From Gammaproteobacteria bacterium (GTDB lineage Bacteria > Pseudomonadota > Gammaproteobacteria > Steroidobacterales > PWYM01), in NCBI GenBank assembly GCA_003567475.1, contig PWZL01000070.1, positions 1 to 47,973 on the forward strand: a stretch of 47,973 bases of DNA, written 5' to 3'. This document shows, piece after piece, positions 26,138-34,019 of this stretch. The translations under genes and the position numbers were made by a program. The notes below the pieces were generated by a model that was given only the letters and a program-made list of their open reading frames with translations, did not search any database and was not told where the DNA came from. Numbering within the stretch: the stretch's first letter is position 1; each line of letters opens with the position of its first letter.

Positions 26138-27145
26138 CTAGCGGGACGCTGCGCGGTCGCCGGTCACGGCAGCAAGGATGGCCGTGTCGATCCAGCTTTC
26201 CAGGCGCCAGTCAGCGACGAAGCCACAATGGCCGCCTGCCGGGGTCACCAGCACCTCCAGCGCATCACTGCGCGCAAGACGGGGCAGGTCACGCGCAGGA
26301 ATGACCGGATCGTCCACGGCCGTGATGATGCGGCTTGGCACCTGCAGACCCGCAAGCACATCGCCGGTGATCGAATAGCCGTCAAGATAACTTTCGGCGT
26401 CCGGAAATTCGGTGTACCGGCGCACGAAATAGTCGGTCGTGGCGGTCAGCGTGGGCAGCTCACGCAGGTTTCCGAAGTCGTAGAGATCGGGAAAACACGC
26501 CTGCTTGATCAGCAGACTTCGTCGCCACTTGCGCAGGAAATACAGCCGATAACCGATCCAGCCCTCTTCGAGCTGGGCCATCGCACGGGCCGGATCGAGC
26601 ACCGGACACACGGCCACCACCCGCTCCAGCGGCAGTCCGACGGCGGGCGCGCGCCGGGCGATACGCAAGGCAAAATTACCCCCTAGCGAGAACCCGGCAA
26701 GATACAGCGGCCGGCCCGGCCAACGCTCGGCAATCGCCTGGACCGCGCCCACCGTCTCATCCAGTCGGCAGGAATGGAACAGCTCGCGATTCAGGTGGTG
26801 CGTGCCGCCGTGATCTCGCAGATTCAAGCGGAAAATGTCATAGCCCGCGGTGTGCAGACGTGCCGCGCTCGACAGGATGTACAGAGAACTCGAACTGCCC
26901 TCCCAGCCATGAATCAGCACCATCAGACCCCGGGATGAACCGCCAGCGGCCGCGGTGTACTCGCCCATCAGCCGCACCCCGTCACCGCAGTCGAGGATCA
27001 CCTCCTCGCTGGCCGCCAGCAGTCCCGCCGCGCGCCGCATCACCAGCGGTCGGCGGAGCTTGATGCTGGCCAACAACGACTGCAGATGCGGGTTGCGCAG
27101 CGCAGCAATCGGCCGGAATTCCTCGTGCACCTCGAGCGGGCTCAA
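26138..27145 (-). CDS. YheT-family alpha/beta hydrolase
   Basis: 335-residue alpha/beta hydrolase of the YheT/ABHD type. It opens with FRPIAALRNPHLQSLLAS, the family entry motif. The nucleophile elbow is GFSLGGN, the acid lies in TAVDDPVIP, and the His is in PAGGHCGFV. HGWEGSSSS forms the oxyanion region. Natural substrate unknown, with lipid-like esters usual. The start is TTG, overlapping the stop of the receiver-domain gene as TTGA, with AGAGG 8 nt upstream. Convergent with the bactofilin. Confidence 0.9.
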   Translation of the reverse strand: MSPLEVHEEFRPIAALRNPHLQSLLASIKLRRPLVMRRAAGLLAASEEVILDCGDGVRLMGEYTAAAGGSSRGLMVLIHGWEGSSSSLYILSSAARLHTAGYDIFRLNLRDHGGTHHLNRELFHSCRLDETVGAVQAIAERWPGRPLYLAGFSLGGNFALRIARRAPAVGLPLERVVAVCPVLDPARAMAQLEEGWIGYRLYFLRKWRRSLLIKQACFPDLYDFGNLRELPTLTATTDYFVRRYTEFPDAESYLDGYSITGDVLAGLQVPSRIITAVDDPVIPARDLPRLARSDALEVLVTPAGGHCGFVADWRLESWIDTAILAAVTGDRAASR

Positions 27146-28431
27146 GGCGACACCTCTGCCGCGGGCTGCAGGCGGATCTCGAGGCGGTGATTGCGTGCCG
27201 CCTGGGTGTTCCAGGCCGCGGCCGGCAGGTCGTCGTTTGCCGGCGGATAGGGATAACGCGCGGCGCTGCTGCCGAAGGTGTCGAGCTCGATGGCGATGCC
27301 GGGGGCGTGGCGCGCCGTCAACCCCCCCAGCGCATTGGCGAAATCCAGCGACTGGCGCAGACCCTCTCGCCGCGCCTCGGGCGCCGCAAGGCCCAAGGCG
27401 ACGCAGTCACCGAGCGGCACACCCGACGCCGCTGGGACCAGTTCCCCCGAGGCATCCGGAACCAGACAGAAACGCCCGACATGAGTCAGCAGCTGCACAC
27501 TGCCCTGCCACTCGAGCGCCTCGAGCAGGGGTAGCAGGTCGCGCAGCAAGGCGGCAGCCGTGTCACCGAGGAGCGGGCCATGGGCCGGTTGTTGCAGGTC
27601 CTGGTTGAGCGCCCATTCGAACGATACAAGCCACTCGTCACGCCCAACGACCGCCGTGGGTCCGACGGCAACCCTTGGCGGCTCGGCCACGGGGAGGTCG
27701 GCTTCGGGTCGAGCCGTCGGGCTGGGTGGCGCCAGGCTGGCCTCGGACCCGTCGTTCAGCGTCACGACAGCCAGGACTGTGCCAAGCAGCAGGCAGACAA
27801 TCGCCAGTGCGCCGGCCACCCAGCGCCACGGACCGGCCGTGGCTGACTGCGCAGGCACCGCGGAGTCGCTGCGAACCACCGCCTCGCGCAGCTCCGCACG
27901 CAGCAGCTGCTGCTGCTGGGCAAAAAGATCGGCAAGCAGCTCTCGCAAGGCATCGGGCGAGGGCAGCGCGCCCGGCGCTGGCGGTGGCCCGCCACCGGGC
28001 GGCACAGCGCCACTCGTCTCCACGGCGCCCTCGCTCCCGCCAACCTCTGCCGCAGACGTCTCACCGATCAGCCGAAGTGAGCGCAGAATCTCGGAGACTT
28101 CCACCGGCTTGACCTGCTTTGGCAGCACACCCAGAGCGCCGAGGGCACGGGCCTGGCCGACATAGACCTCGCCTGCCTGAGAGGTGTACATCATCACCGG
28201 GATGGTCGCCGTCGCAGGATTGGCCTTGATGGCTGCCAGCGCCTGGAGGCCGTCCATCCCTGGCATCTGGTGATCCATGAAGATCACGTCCGGGCGCGCA
28301 TGCTCGAGATGGCGCAATGCCTCCTCGGCCGACGCCACCGCCTCGACCACCAGCCGATGCCTTGCCAGCAGGCGACCGAGCACCATGCGGGCGGTGGCGG
28401 AATCGTCGACGATAAGGGCGTGCTTGGGCAT
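27142..28431 (-). CDS. Response-regulator receiver fused to a TM helix and OmpA-like periplasmic domain
   Basis: 429-residue protein. Residues 1-122 are a CheY-like receiver: acid pair D9-D10, phosphoacceptor D53 in FMDHQMPGMDG, T83 in MYTS, K105 in LPKQ. A Pro/Gly-rich linker (about 140-160) and a short helical part precede one transmembrane helix at about 205-225. The remaining 200 residues, predicted periplasmic, end with RNHRLEIRL, the signature end of OmpA/MotB-type peptidoglycan-binding domains. Receivers are normally soluble, so phosphorylation here could pass a signal to the cell wall (inference). No kinase gene is adjacent. It is coupled to the YheT-like gene. Confidence 0.82.
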   Translation of the reverse strand: MPKHALIVDDSATARMVLGRLLARHRLVVEAVASAEEALRHLEHARPDVIFMDHQMPGMDGLQALAAIKANPATATIPVMMYTSQAGEVYVGQARALGALGVLPKQVKPVEVSEILRSLRLIGETSAAEVGGSEGAVETSGAVPPGGGPPPAPGALPSPDALRELLADLFAQQQQLLRAELREAVVRSDSAVPAQSATAGPWRWVAGALAIVCLLLGTVLAVVTLNDGSEASLAPPSPTARPEADLPVAEPPRVAVGPTAVVGRDEWLVSFEWALNQDLQQPAHGPLLGDTAAALLRDLLPLLEALEWQGSVQLLTHVGRFCLVPDASGELVPAASGVPLGDCVALGLAAPEARREGLRQSLDFANALGGLTARHAPGIAIELDTFGSSAARYPYPPANDDLPAAAWNTQAARNHRLEIRLQPAAEVSP

Positions 28432-28478
28432 GGGGCAGTGAGTCGTCCGTGACGCGGTGATGTTGCGGACCCAGCCTC

Positions 28479-28484
28479 ATTGTA
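28479..28484 (-). promoter_or_regulatory. Candidate -10 (TACAAT) for the receiver-OmpA gene
   Basis: GGCTACAATG on the minus strand, about 48 nt before the start codon, in the 74-nt gap after the DUF6279 gene. The -35 is not evident. Confidence 0.4.
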
Positions 28485-28505
28485 GCCTGCCGAGGGGGGA
28501 CACCC

Positions 28506-29432
28506 TCAGCCGGTCGACGCGACACTCGCTGCAGCACAGGCCGGCAGTAAGGGCGGCGGGCAGTGATCCGCATCGCAGGCGCGCTGCCAATCGCGCGCCG
28601 CCAACTCACCGATGCCCTCGAGCGTTCTGGCATAGCGCTCGAGGCGGCGCTCCGCGCGCTGACGCTGAGCGTCGTTCAGCGTGGCCGACAGCTCCCCGAG
28701 CAGGTCCAGGCTTCGCTCGCGATTGCGTTCGAGGATGCCGGCATACGCGTCCGGCCAGAGCGACTGGGGCTCAAGCAGAAGGTTCACCACGACGTCACAG
28801 CGCCCAGCAGCCTCGGCCTCCAGGGCGTCTCGCAGCGCCTGCTGCCAGCGCCGACGCTGGATCAGCCAGAGGTCTGCAGTGGTCTCGAACTCCCCGGCAC
28901 GGCGGGCGACCAGCGCCTGCTGCTCGCTCGTCAGCCGGCCCAGCCAGCGCCGGAGCTGGCGTTCCAGCTGCTCACCGCGCGCGGCCACCGGATCCGCGAC
29001 CTCCGCCCGCTCTTCGGCCAGTTCTGCATTGCGCACTTCCAGTTCCGCGAAAAACGCCTCGCGCTGCGCAGCGTCCAGGCTCTGCAACAGCACCGCGAAC
29101 TGCGGTGCGAGCTGTCCACCGACCTCCTCCAGGTAAGTGGTGCCCTGCTGCAGATACCGTTCCCAGCCGGTACGGTCCAGGTCGCCGAACTCGGCGCCAA
29201 GCTGGCGCAGAAACCCGGCGTAGTCGTCACTGCGGGTCATGCCCTTCCAGGCCAGCGCATCACGCACGGTGTCTCGCAGCAGGGCCCGCTGCCCCGCATC
29301 AAGATCGACGTAGCGCGCCACCTCGCGCACCACATATCCCTCGGCGTTGTAATAGGCCAGCCGCGCAACACACCCGGCAAGCAGCGTAATCGCGAGGAGT
29401 GGCATGACAGTGCGCAGGATTCGGCTCATCAT
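28506..29432 (-). CDS. DUF6279 family lipoprotein
   Basis: 308-residue predicted lipoprotein: signal peptide ending LLAG-C21, then a helical body rich in Glu, Arg and Gln with several coiled-coil-like stretches (for example ERQLRRWLGRLTSEQQALVARR). YYNAEGYVVREVARYVDLDAGQRALLRDTVRD matches the start of the DUF6279 domain. Two adjacent ATG codons (29432 and 29429) are possible starts. It diverges from the YdbH-like gene with only 6 nt between start codons, so the promoters must lie inside the opposite gene or one start is further in. Confidence 0.8.
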   Translation of the reverse strand: MMSRILRTVMPLLAITLLAGCVARLAYYNAEGYVVREVARYVDLDAGQRALLRDTVRDALAWKGMTRSDDYAGFLRQLGAEFGDLDRTGWERYLQQGTTYLEEVGGQLAPQFAVLLQSLDAAQREAFFAELEVRNAELAEERAEVADPVAARGEQLERQLRRWLGRLTSEQQALVARRAGEFETTADLWLIQRRRWQQALRDALEAEAAGRCDVVVNLLLEPQSLWPDAYAGILERNRERSLDLLGELSATLNDAQRQRAERRLERYARTLEGIGELAARDWQRACDADHCPPPLLPACAAASVASTG

Positions 29433-29438
29433 CGACTC

Positions 29439-31496
29439 ATGATAGCGGTGTGTGTTCGATCATGGGCTGCGCGGTCCGCCTGGATGGCGGCGGGCCTGCT
29501 CGCAGGCGCATTAACCGCTCCGCCCGCCACGGCCCAGGACCTCTCACTGCGTATCGAGACGCTGGGCGGTGAGGGTTTCAGACTGTACGACATCGCCGCC
29601 TCGCTGGATGTTTCCGGCGCCGGGGAACTGGCCATCGGCCAGGCCGAGCTACCGGAGCCTTTCGGTCGGGTGGACCAGCTGGAACTTCGCTGCGCGACCT
29701 TACGGTTGAGCTCCCGAGCGCTGCGATGCCAGGCTGGCAGGCTCCAGTTCTCTGTTCCGGGACTGCCCCCGCTTGCCGCACAGGTGTCGCTGACGGCTGA
29801 TTCGGCCGGCCGAGTCGCGTTACGGCTCGAAGAACTTGCGGTCGCCGGCGGGCGCGTCACTCTCGATCTCCAGCGGAGCGCAGCGGGCGAGCTCGCAGCG
29901 GCATTCCACATCGAGGGCGCGACTCCGGAAGCACTGGCCGCGCTGTGGCCCTCGGCGCTGACCGCCGGCTTGACAGGGGCTGGCACGGGCAGCCTCTCGG
30001 GGCAGATCCGCATCACCCCTGAAGGACAGATCCTCGCGAACGGCGACCTGACGGTCGCGGCGCTCACCGTGGCCACGGCGGACGGCGCCGTGGCCACCGA
30101 AAACCTTGCCGTCGGCCTGCGCTGGGGACTTCACGGCTGGCGGGACCGGGCGCTTGAGCTCGTGCTCGAGGTGGCCGAGACGAGTGGCCTCGCCTATCTC
30201 GATCCGGTCTTCCTGGATCTGGACGAGGCGGCGCTGGCAGGCGAGGTGCGGATGCTGCTCGACGGCGCCGTCCCACGTCTGCACGCGCTGCGGCTTCGCG
30301 ACGGCGAGGCCTTGCGGCTGGAGGCGGTCGGCAGCCTGACCCGGGATGGCCGTGGCTGGCTGGCGATCAACCGGCTCGAACTCGCCCTGCCGGGCGGCTA
30401 TGAGCGCTATCTGCAGCCGTTCCTGGTCGGCGGTCCGCTCGACCAGCTGGACGGCCACGGCCGCCTGCATGGCCAGGGTCTGGTCCGCGACGGGCGCTGG
30501 ACACGACTCGCGCTGGATATCGAGGACCTGAGCTTCACGACCCGGGATCGGCAACTCGGCCTGGACGGTCTGGCGGGGGCGTTGCACTGGCAGCAGGATG
30601 AGGACGCCCGGCCCTCGTGGCTGGCGTGGCAGCGTGGCGCACTCTTCGACATCGGAATCGGCCCGGCCCGCCTCGACCTGCGGTTCATCGGGGACGGCCT
30701 CCGGGCCCCCGGCGTCACCCGTATCCCGATCCTGGATGGCGCGTTGGTGATCACGAATCTGGACGCCAGGGGGCTCGCCACCGGCAACCCGGAGTTCGGC
30801 TTCGACGCCCGACTGGAACCGCTGAGCCTCGAACGGCTGACCGAGGCGCTCGGATGGCCGGCCCTGGGTGGCGAAATCGCCGGTCAGCTGCCGGGCGCGC
30901 GCTATCGTAACCGCGTGATCGAGACCGAGGGCACACTGGACGTCGAGGTCTTCGACGGGCGAATCAGTATCGAGGCGCTGCGGATCGAAGGCCTGCTCTC
31001 GCCGCTGCCCCGGGCCGCCGCCGACGTCCGGATTCATCAGCTCGACCTGGAACAGCTGACCGGCACCTTCGCCTTCGGCCAGATCACCGGACGCCTGGAG
31101 GGTGAGATCCTCGGTCTGCGCCTGCTCGAGTGGCGCCCGAGCGCCTTCGATGCCTGGCTCGCAACATCCGCCGGGTATCGCGGCCCGCGACGGATCAGCC
31201 AGCGCGCCATCGACAACCTGACGGCCATCGGCGGCGGCGGGGTAGGCGGGTTCCCGGGGGGCCTGATGCGGATATTCGACGAGTTCGGTTACGAGCGAAT
31301 CGGCCTGAGCTGCAACCTCCGCAATGAGGTCTGCCTGATGGACGGTATTGCCACAGCCAACGGGGCTTACTACATCGTCCGCGGACGAGGGCTCCCGCGC
31401 ATCGATGTCCTGGGGACGGCTCGCCGGGTGAGTTGGCCGGTGTTGCTCGCCCAGCTGGCCGCCCTCGAGGCTCCGGAGGCCCCGGCCGCGCCCTGA
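29439..31496 (+). CDS. YdbH-like AsmA-family protein
   Basis: About 685-residue exported protein with an N-terminal signal or anchor (WMAAGLLAGALTAPPATAQ). The body is a long series of beta-strands with repeated 'dl..L....g' segments, the repeat style of AsmA-like/YdbH bridge proteins. The end is RIFDEFGYERIGLSCNLRNEVCLMDGI followed by YYIVRGRGLPRIDVLG, a conserved C-terminal block of such proteins. In E. coli, YdbH acts with YnbE and YdbL to move phospholipids to the outer membrane. Here a YdbL-type gene follows 147 nt later, which supports the call. The start is uncertain: GTG at 29448 or ATG at 29484 are alternatives. Confidence 0.72.
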   Translation: MIAVCVRSWAARSAWMAAGLLAGALTAPPATAQDLSLRIETLGGEGFRLYDIAASLDVSGAGELAIGQAELPEPFGRVDQLELRCATLRLSSRALRCQAGRLQFSVPGLPPLAAQVSLTADSAGRVALRLEELAVAGGRVTLDLQRSAAGELAAAFHIEGATPEALAALWPSALTAGLTGAGTGSLSGQIRITPEGQILANGDLTVAALTVATADGAVATENLAVGLRWGLHGWRDRALELVLEVAETSGLAYLDPVFLDLDEAALAGEVRMLLDGAVPRLHALRLRDGEALRLEAVGSLTRDGRGWLAINRLELALPGGYERYLQPFLVGGPLDQLDGHGRLHGQGLVRDGRWTRLALDIEDLSFTTRDRQLGLDGLAGALHWQQDEDARPSWLAWQRGALFDIGIGPARLDLRFIGDGLRAPGVTRIPILDGALVITNLDARGLATGNPEFGFDARLEPLSLERLTEALGWPALGGEIAGQLPGARYRNRVIETEGTLDVEVFDGRISIEALRIEGLLSPLPRAAADVRIHQLDLEQLTGTFAFGQITGRLEGEILGLRLLEWRPSAFDAWLATSAGYRGPRRISQRAIDNLTAIGGGGVGGFPGGLMRIFDEFGYERIGLSCNLRNEVCLMDGIATANGAYYIVRGRGLPRIDVLGTARRVSWPVLLAQLAALEAPEAPAAP

Positions 31497-31643
31497 GCCC
31501 GGTCGCCAGGACCATTCAGCGGAGGTTCACCCCGCCTTGCGGAAACTCCTGCTTGCGGTCGTCCAGGACGTCGGCACAATGGGGAGAGGGGTCGGGCGCG
31601 CGGCCACACCGGCAGCACGGGACAGATGCGAAGGAGCATGAGC

Positions 31644-32246
31644 ATGAAAACTCGCTGGATTCTCGGCCTGGTGACACTGAGCTGGATCGCCGCGGCCTGC
31701 GTGACCATCCACATCCATTTTCCAGCCGCCGCGGCAGAACAGGCTGCAGACCGGATCATCGACGGCGTCTGGGGACCAGACGACCGACGCCGTGGTGACG
31801 AGGCCGAACCCCAGGCGCGCGGCCCGGCATCGCCGGTCATCCGCCTCGCGGGACAGACGCTGTCGTGGCTGGTGCCGACCGCCCACGCGCAACAGGCGGA
31901 CATCGACATCTCGAGTCCCGCCATCGCGAGACTCGAAGCCGCCATGTCCGCACGCCACCAGCAGCTGCGTCCCCACTACGAGTCGGGCGCGATCGGGCTG
32001 GCTGCCAACGGCCTGATCGAGATTCGCGACCAGAACCTCGTTCCCCTGGCCGAGCGGACCGGGCTGCGTCGACTGGTAAGCGAGGAGAACGCGGACAGAA
32101 ACAATCTGTATCGCGAAATCGCCGTCGCCAACGGCAACCCGCAGTGGGAACCGCAGATCAGGGAAACCTTCGCACGGCGCTGGATAGAGCGGGCCCGTGC
32201 AGGCTGGTACTACCGTGATGCGGGGAACGACTGGCAGCAGAAGTAG
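31644..32246 (+). CDS. YdbL-like DUF1318 lipoprotein
   Basis: 200-residue protein. The ATG at 31644 is chosen for the AAGGAG 7 nt upstream. A lipobox ends at C19 (WIAAAC), followed by VTIHIHFPAAAAEQAADRII, a short beta segment then helix. The C-terminal 100 residues are the DUF1318 (YdbL) domain: ENADRNNLYREIAVANGN, ARRWIERARAGWYYRDAGNDWQQK, matching the end of E. coli YdbL. E. coli encodes YnbE (lipoprotein) and YdbL (periplasmic) separately; here no YnbE gene fits in the 147-nt gap and the lipobox is on the YdbL protein itself. It is followed by the converging AbgT gene. Confidence 0.8.
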   Translation: MKTRWILGLVTLSWIAAACVTIHIHFPAAAAEQAADRIIDGVWGPDDRRRGDEAEPQARGPASPVIRLAGQTLSWLVPTAHAQQADIDISSPAIARLEAAMSARHQQLRPHYESGAIGLAANGLIEIRDQNLVPLAERTGLRRLVSEENADRNNLYREIAVANGNPQWEPQIRETFARRWIERARAGWYYRDAGNDWQQK

Positions 32247-32276
32247 CGCTCTGCTGGCGGTGTACAGAAACCCCGG

Positions 32277-33863
32277 TCACCCGTAAAACGTCGGCGCCGC
32301 CGGCCCCACCGGTAACCCGAGGGCGAATACCCAGAGATAGAAGAGCGCGATCCACCCCAGCAGAAAGGCAATCGAATACGGCAGCATGGTGGCGATCAGG
32401 GTGCCGATGCCGAGATCCTTGATGTAACGGGTGGCGAACGCCAGGATCAGACCGAAGTAGCTCATCATCGGGGTGATGATATTGGTGGTGGAGTCGCCGA
32501 TCCGGTAGGCGGCCTGCACCACCTCCGGACTGTAACCGATCAGCATCAGCATCGGCACGAAGATCGGCGCCGTCACCGCCCACTGCGCCGAGGCCGAACC
32601 CAGCATCAGGTTCACCACGCAACACATCAGAATGAAGAAGATGAAGACCAGCGGACCGGTCAGACCGATACGCTGCAGAAACTCCGCCCCGGTGACCGCC
32701 GTGATCTGGCCCAGGTTCGTCCAGCCGAAAAATGCCACGAACTGCGCGGCGAAAAACACCAGCACGATGTAGAGCCCGAGCGTGCTCATGGTGTCGGCCA
32801 TGGCATTGATGACATCGCGATCCGAGCGGAATTCACCCACCAGCCAGCCGTAGACCACACCGGGCACGAAGAAGAACACCAGGATCAGCGCCACGATGCC
32901 GCGCAGGAAAGGCGAGTTGCGAACCTCACCGGTCTCCGGGTTGCGCAACACACCCCACTCCGGCACGACCGACACGGCAATCAGACCGACCATCGCCAGA
33001 ACGGCGACGCCCGCCCAGGCCAGCGCGCGTTTCTCGCGCGCCGCCAGCGGTTCGAGACCCCCTTCTTCATCCAGATTCACCTGTGCCTGGGCAGGGTCAT
33101 ACGGTCCGAGCTTGGGCTCGACCACGGCGATGGTGATCCAGGTCCCGACCGCCGTGATCAGGAAGGTGCTGATGATCATGAAATACCAGTTGGCGCTGGC
33201 ATCGACCAGATACTCCGGATCGATCAGCCGTGCGGCCTCCTGGGTGATGCCCGCCAGCAGCGGGTCGACGGTGCCCAGCAACAGATTGGCGCTGTAGCCC
33301 CCCGAGACCCCGGCAAACGCGGCAGCGAGGCCGGCCAGAGGATGGCGGCCAAGCGAGTAGAACACCACGGCGGCCAGCGGCACCAGCACCACGTAACCCA
33401 TCTCGGAGGCGGTGTTCGAGATCACCCCACCGAAGACCACGGCGACGGTCACGACATGGCGAGGGGCATTCAGCACCAACGCGCGGATCGCCGCGCCAAG
33501 AAGCCCGGAACGCTCGGCGACACCCACGCCAAGCAGCGCCACGAGCACGGTGCCAAGCGGCACGAAACTCACGAAATTGTTGACCAGGTTGAGTACGATC
33601 ATTCGCAGCCCATCACCGTTCAACAGGCTCACAGCGCGAATCACGCCATCGGCGCTGCGCCCCGCCGCCCCCTCCGGACGAGGGTCCGGCACCGAGACGC
33701 CGAGCGCACCGAGCAGCCCTGAAAGCAGCAGAACGCCGAGTGCGAACAGGGCAAACAACGTGACCGGATGGGGCAGCAGGTTCCCCAACCACTCGACGGT
33801 GTCGAGAAACCGGGTAAACGCACCGCGGCGCACGGGACTCGGGGTCTGGGGCTGGTCGTTCAT
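32277..33863 (-). CDS. AbgT-family transporter (second copy)
   Basis: 528-residue inner-membrane AbgT-family protein. Family segments: WLGNLLPHPVTLFALFALG, FVPLGTVLVALLGVGVAERSG, FAGVSGGYSANLLLGTVDP, MLGSASAQWAVTAPIFVPML and YRIGDSTTNIITPMMSYFG. It is clearly related to but diverged from the copy at 15082. The start is ATG at 33863 with GGGAAG upstream; a 46-codon upstream extension is discounted. It diverges from the GGDEF-EAL gene. Substrate unknown. Confidence 0.92.
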   Translation of the reverse strand: MNDQPQTPSPVRRGAFTRFLDTVEWLGNLLPHPVTLFALFALGVLLLSGLLGALGVSVPDPRPEGAAGRSADGVIRAVSLLNGDGLRMIVLNLVNNFVSFVPLGTVLVALLGVGVAERSGLLGAAIRALVLNAPRHVVTVAVVFGGVISNTASEMGYVVLVPLAAVVFYSLGRHPLAGLAAAFAGVSGGYSANLLLGTVDPLLAGITQEAARLIDPEYLVDASANWYFMIISTFLITAVGTWITIAVVEPKLGPYDPAQAQVNLDEEGGLEPLAAREKRALAWAGVAVLAMVGLIAVSVVPEWGVLRNPETGEVRNSPFLRGIVALILVFFFVPGVVYGWLVGEFRSDRDVINAMADTMSTLGLYIVLVFFAAQFVAFFGWTNLGQITAVTGAEFLQRIGLTGPLVFIFFILMCCVVNLMLGSASAQWAVTAPIFVPMLMLIGYSPEVVQAAYRIGDSTTNIITPMMSYFGLILAFATRYIKDLGIGTLIATMLPYSIAFLLGWIALFYLWVFALGLPVGPAAPTFYG

Positions 33864-34019
33864 ACAGGTCTTCCCTGGCCTCGTCTGCGGAGCATTCTGG
33901 AGGGCCGGAGCAGTGCTGACCAGCCCGTGAGACCAGATCCCCCTAGGTCCTGACGCGAACCTCGGGTATTCTCGTTGAAAACTGCGCCTGCAGGGCGCCA
34001 CAGCGGCGGAGCCCGCACC

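Noticed and set aside
28563-29438. Open frame in front of the YdbH-like gene
   Set aside because: It runs antisense to the DUF6279 lipoprotein gene, which has a lipobox and family motif. Long stop-free antisense frames are expected at this G+C content.
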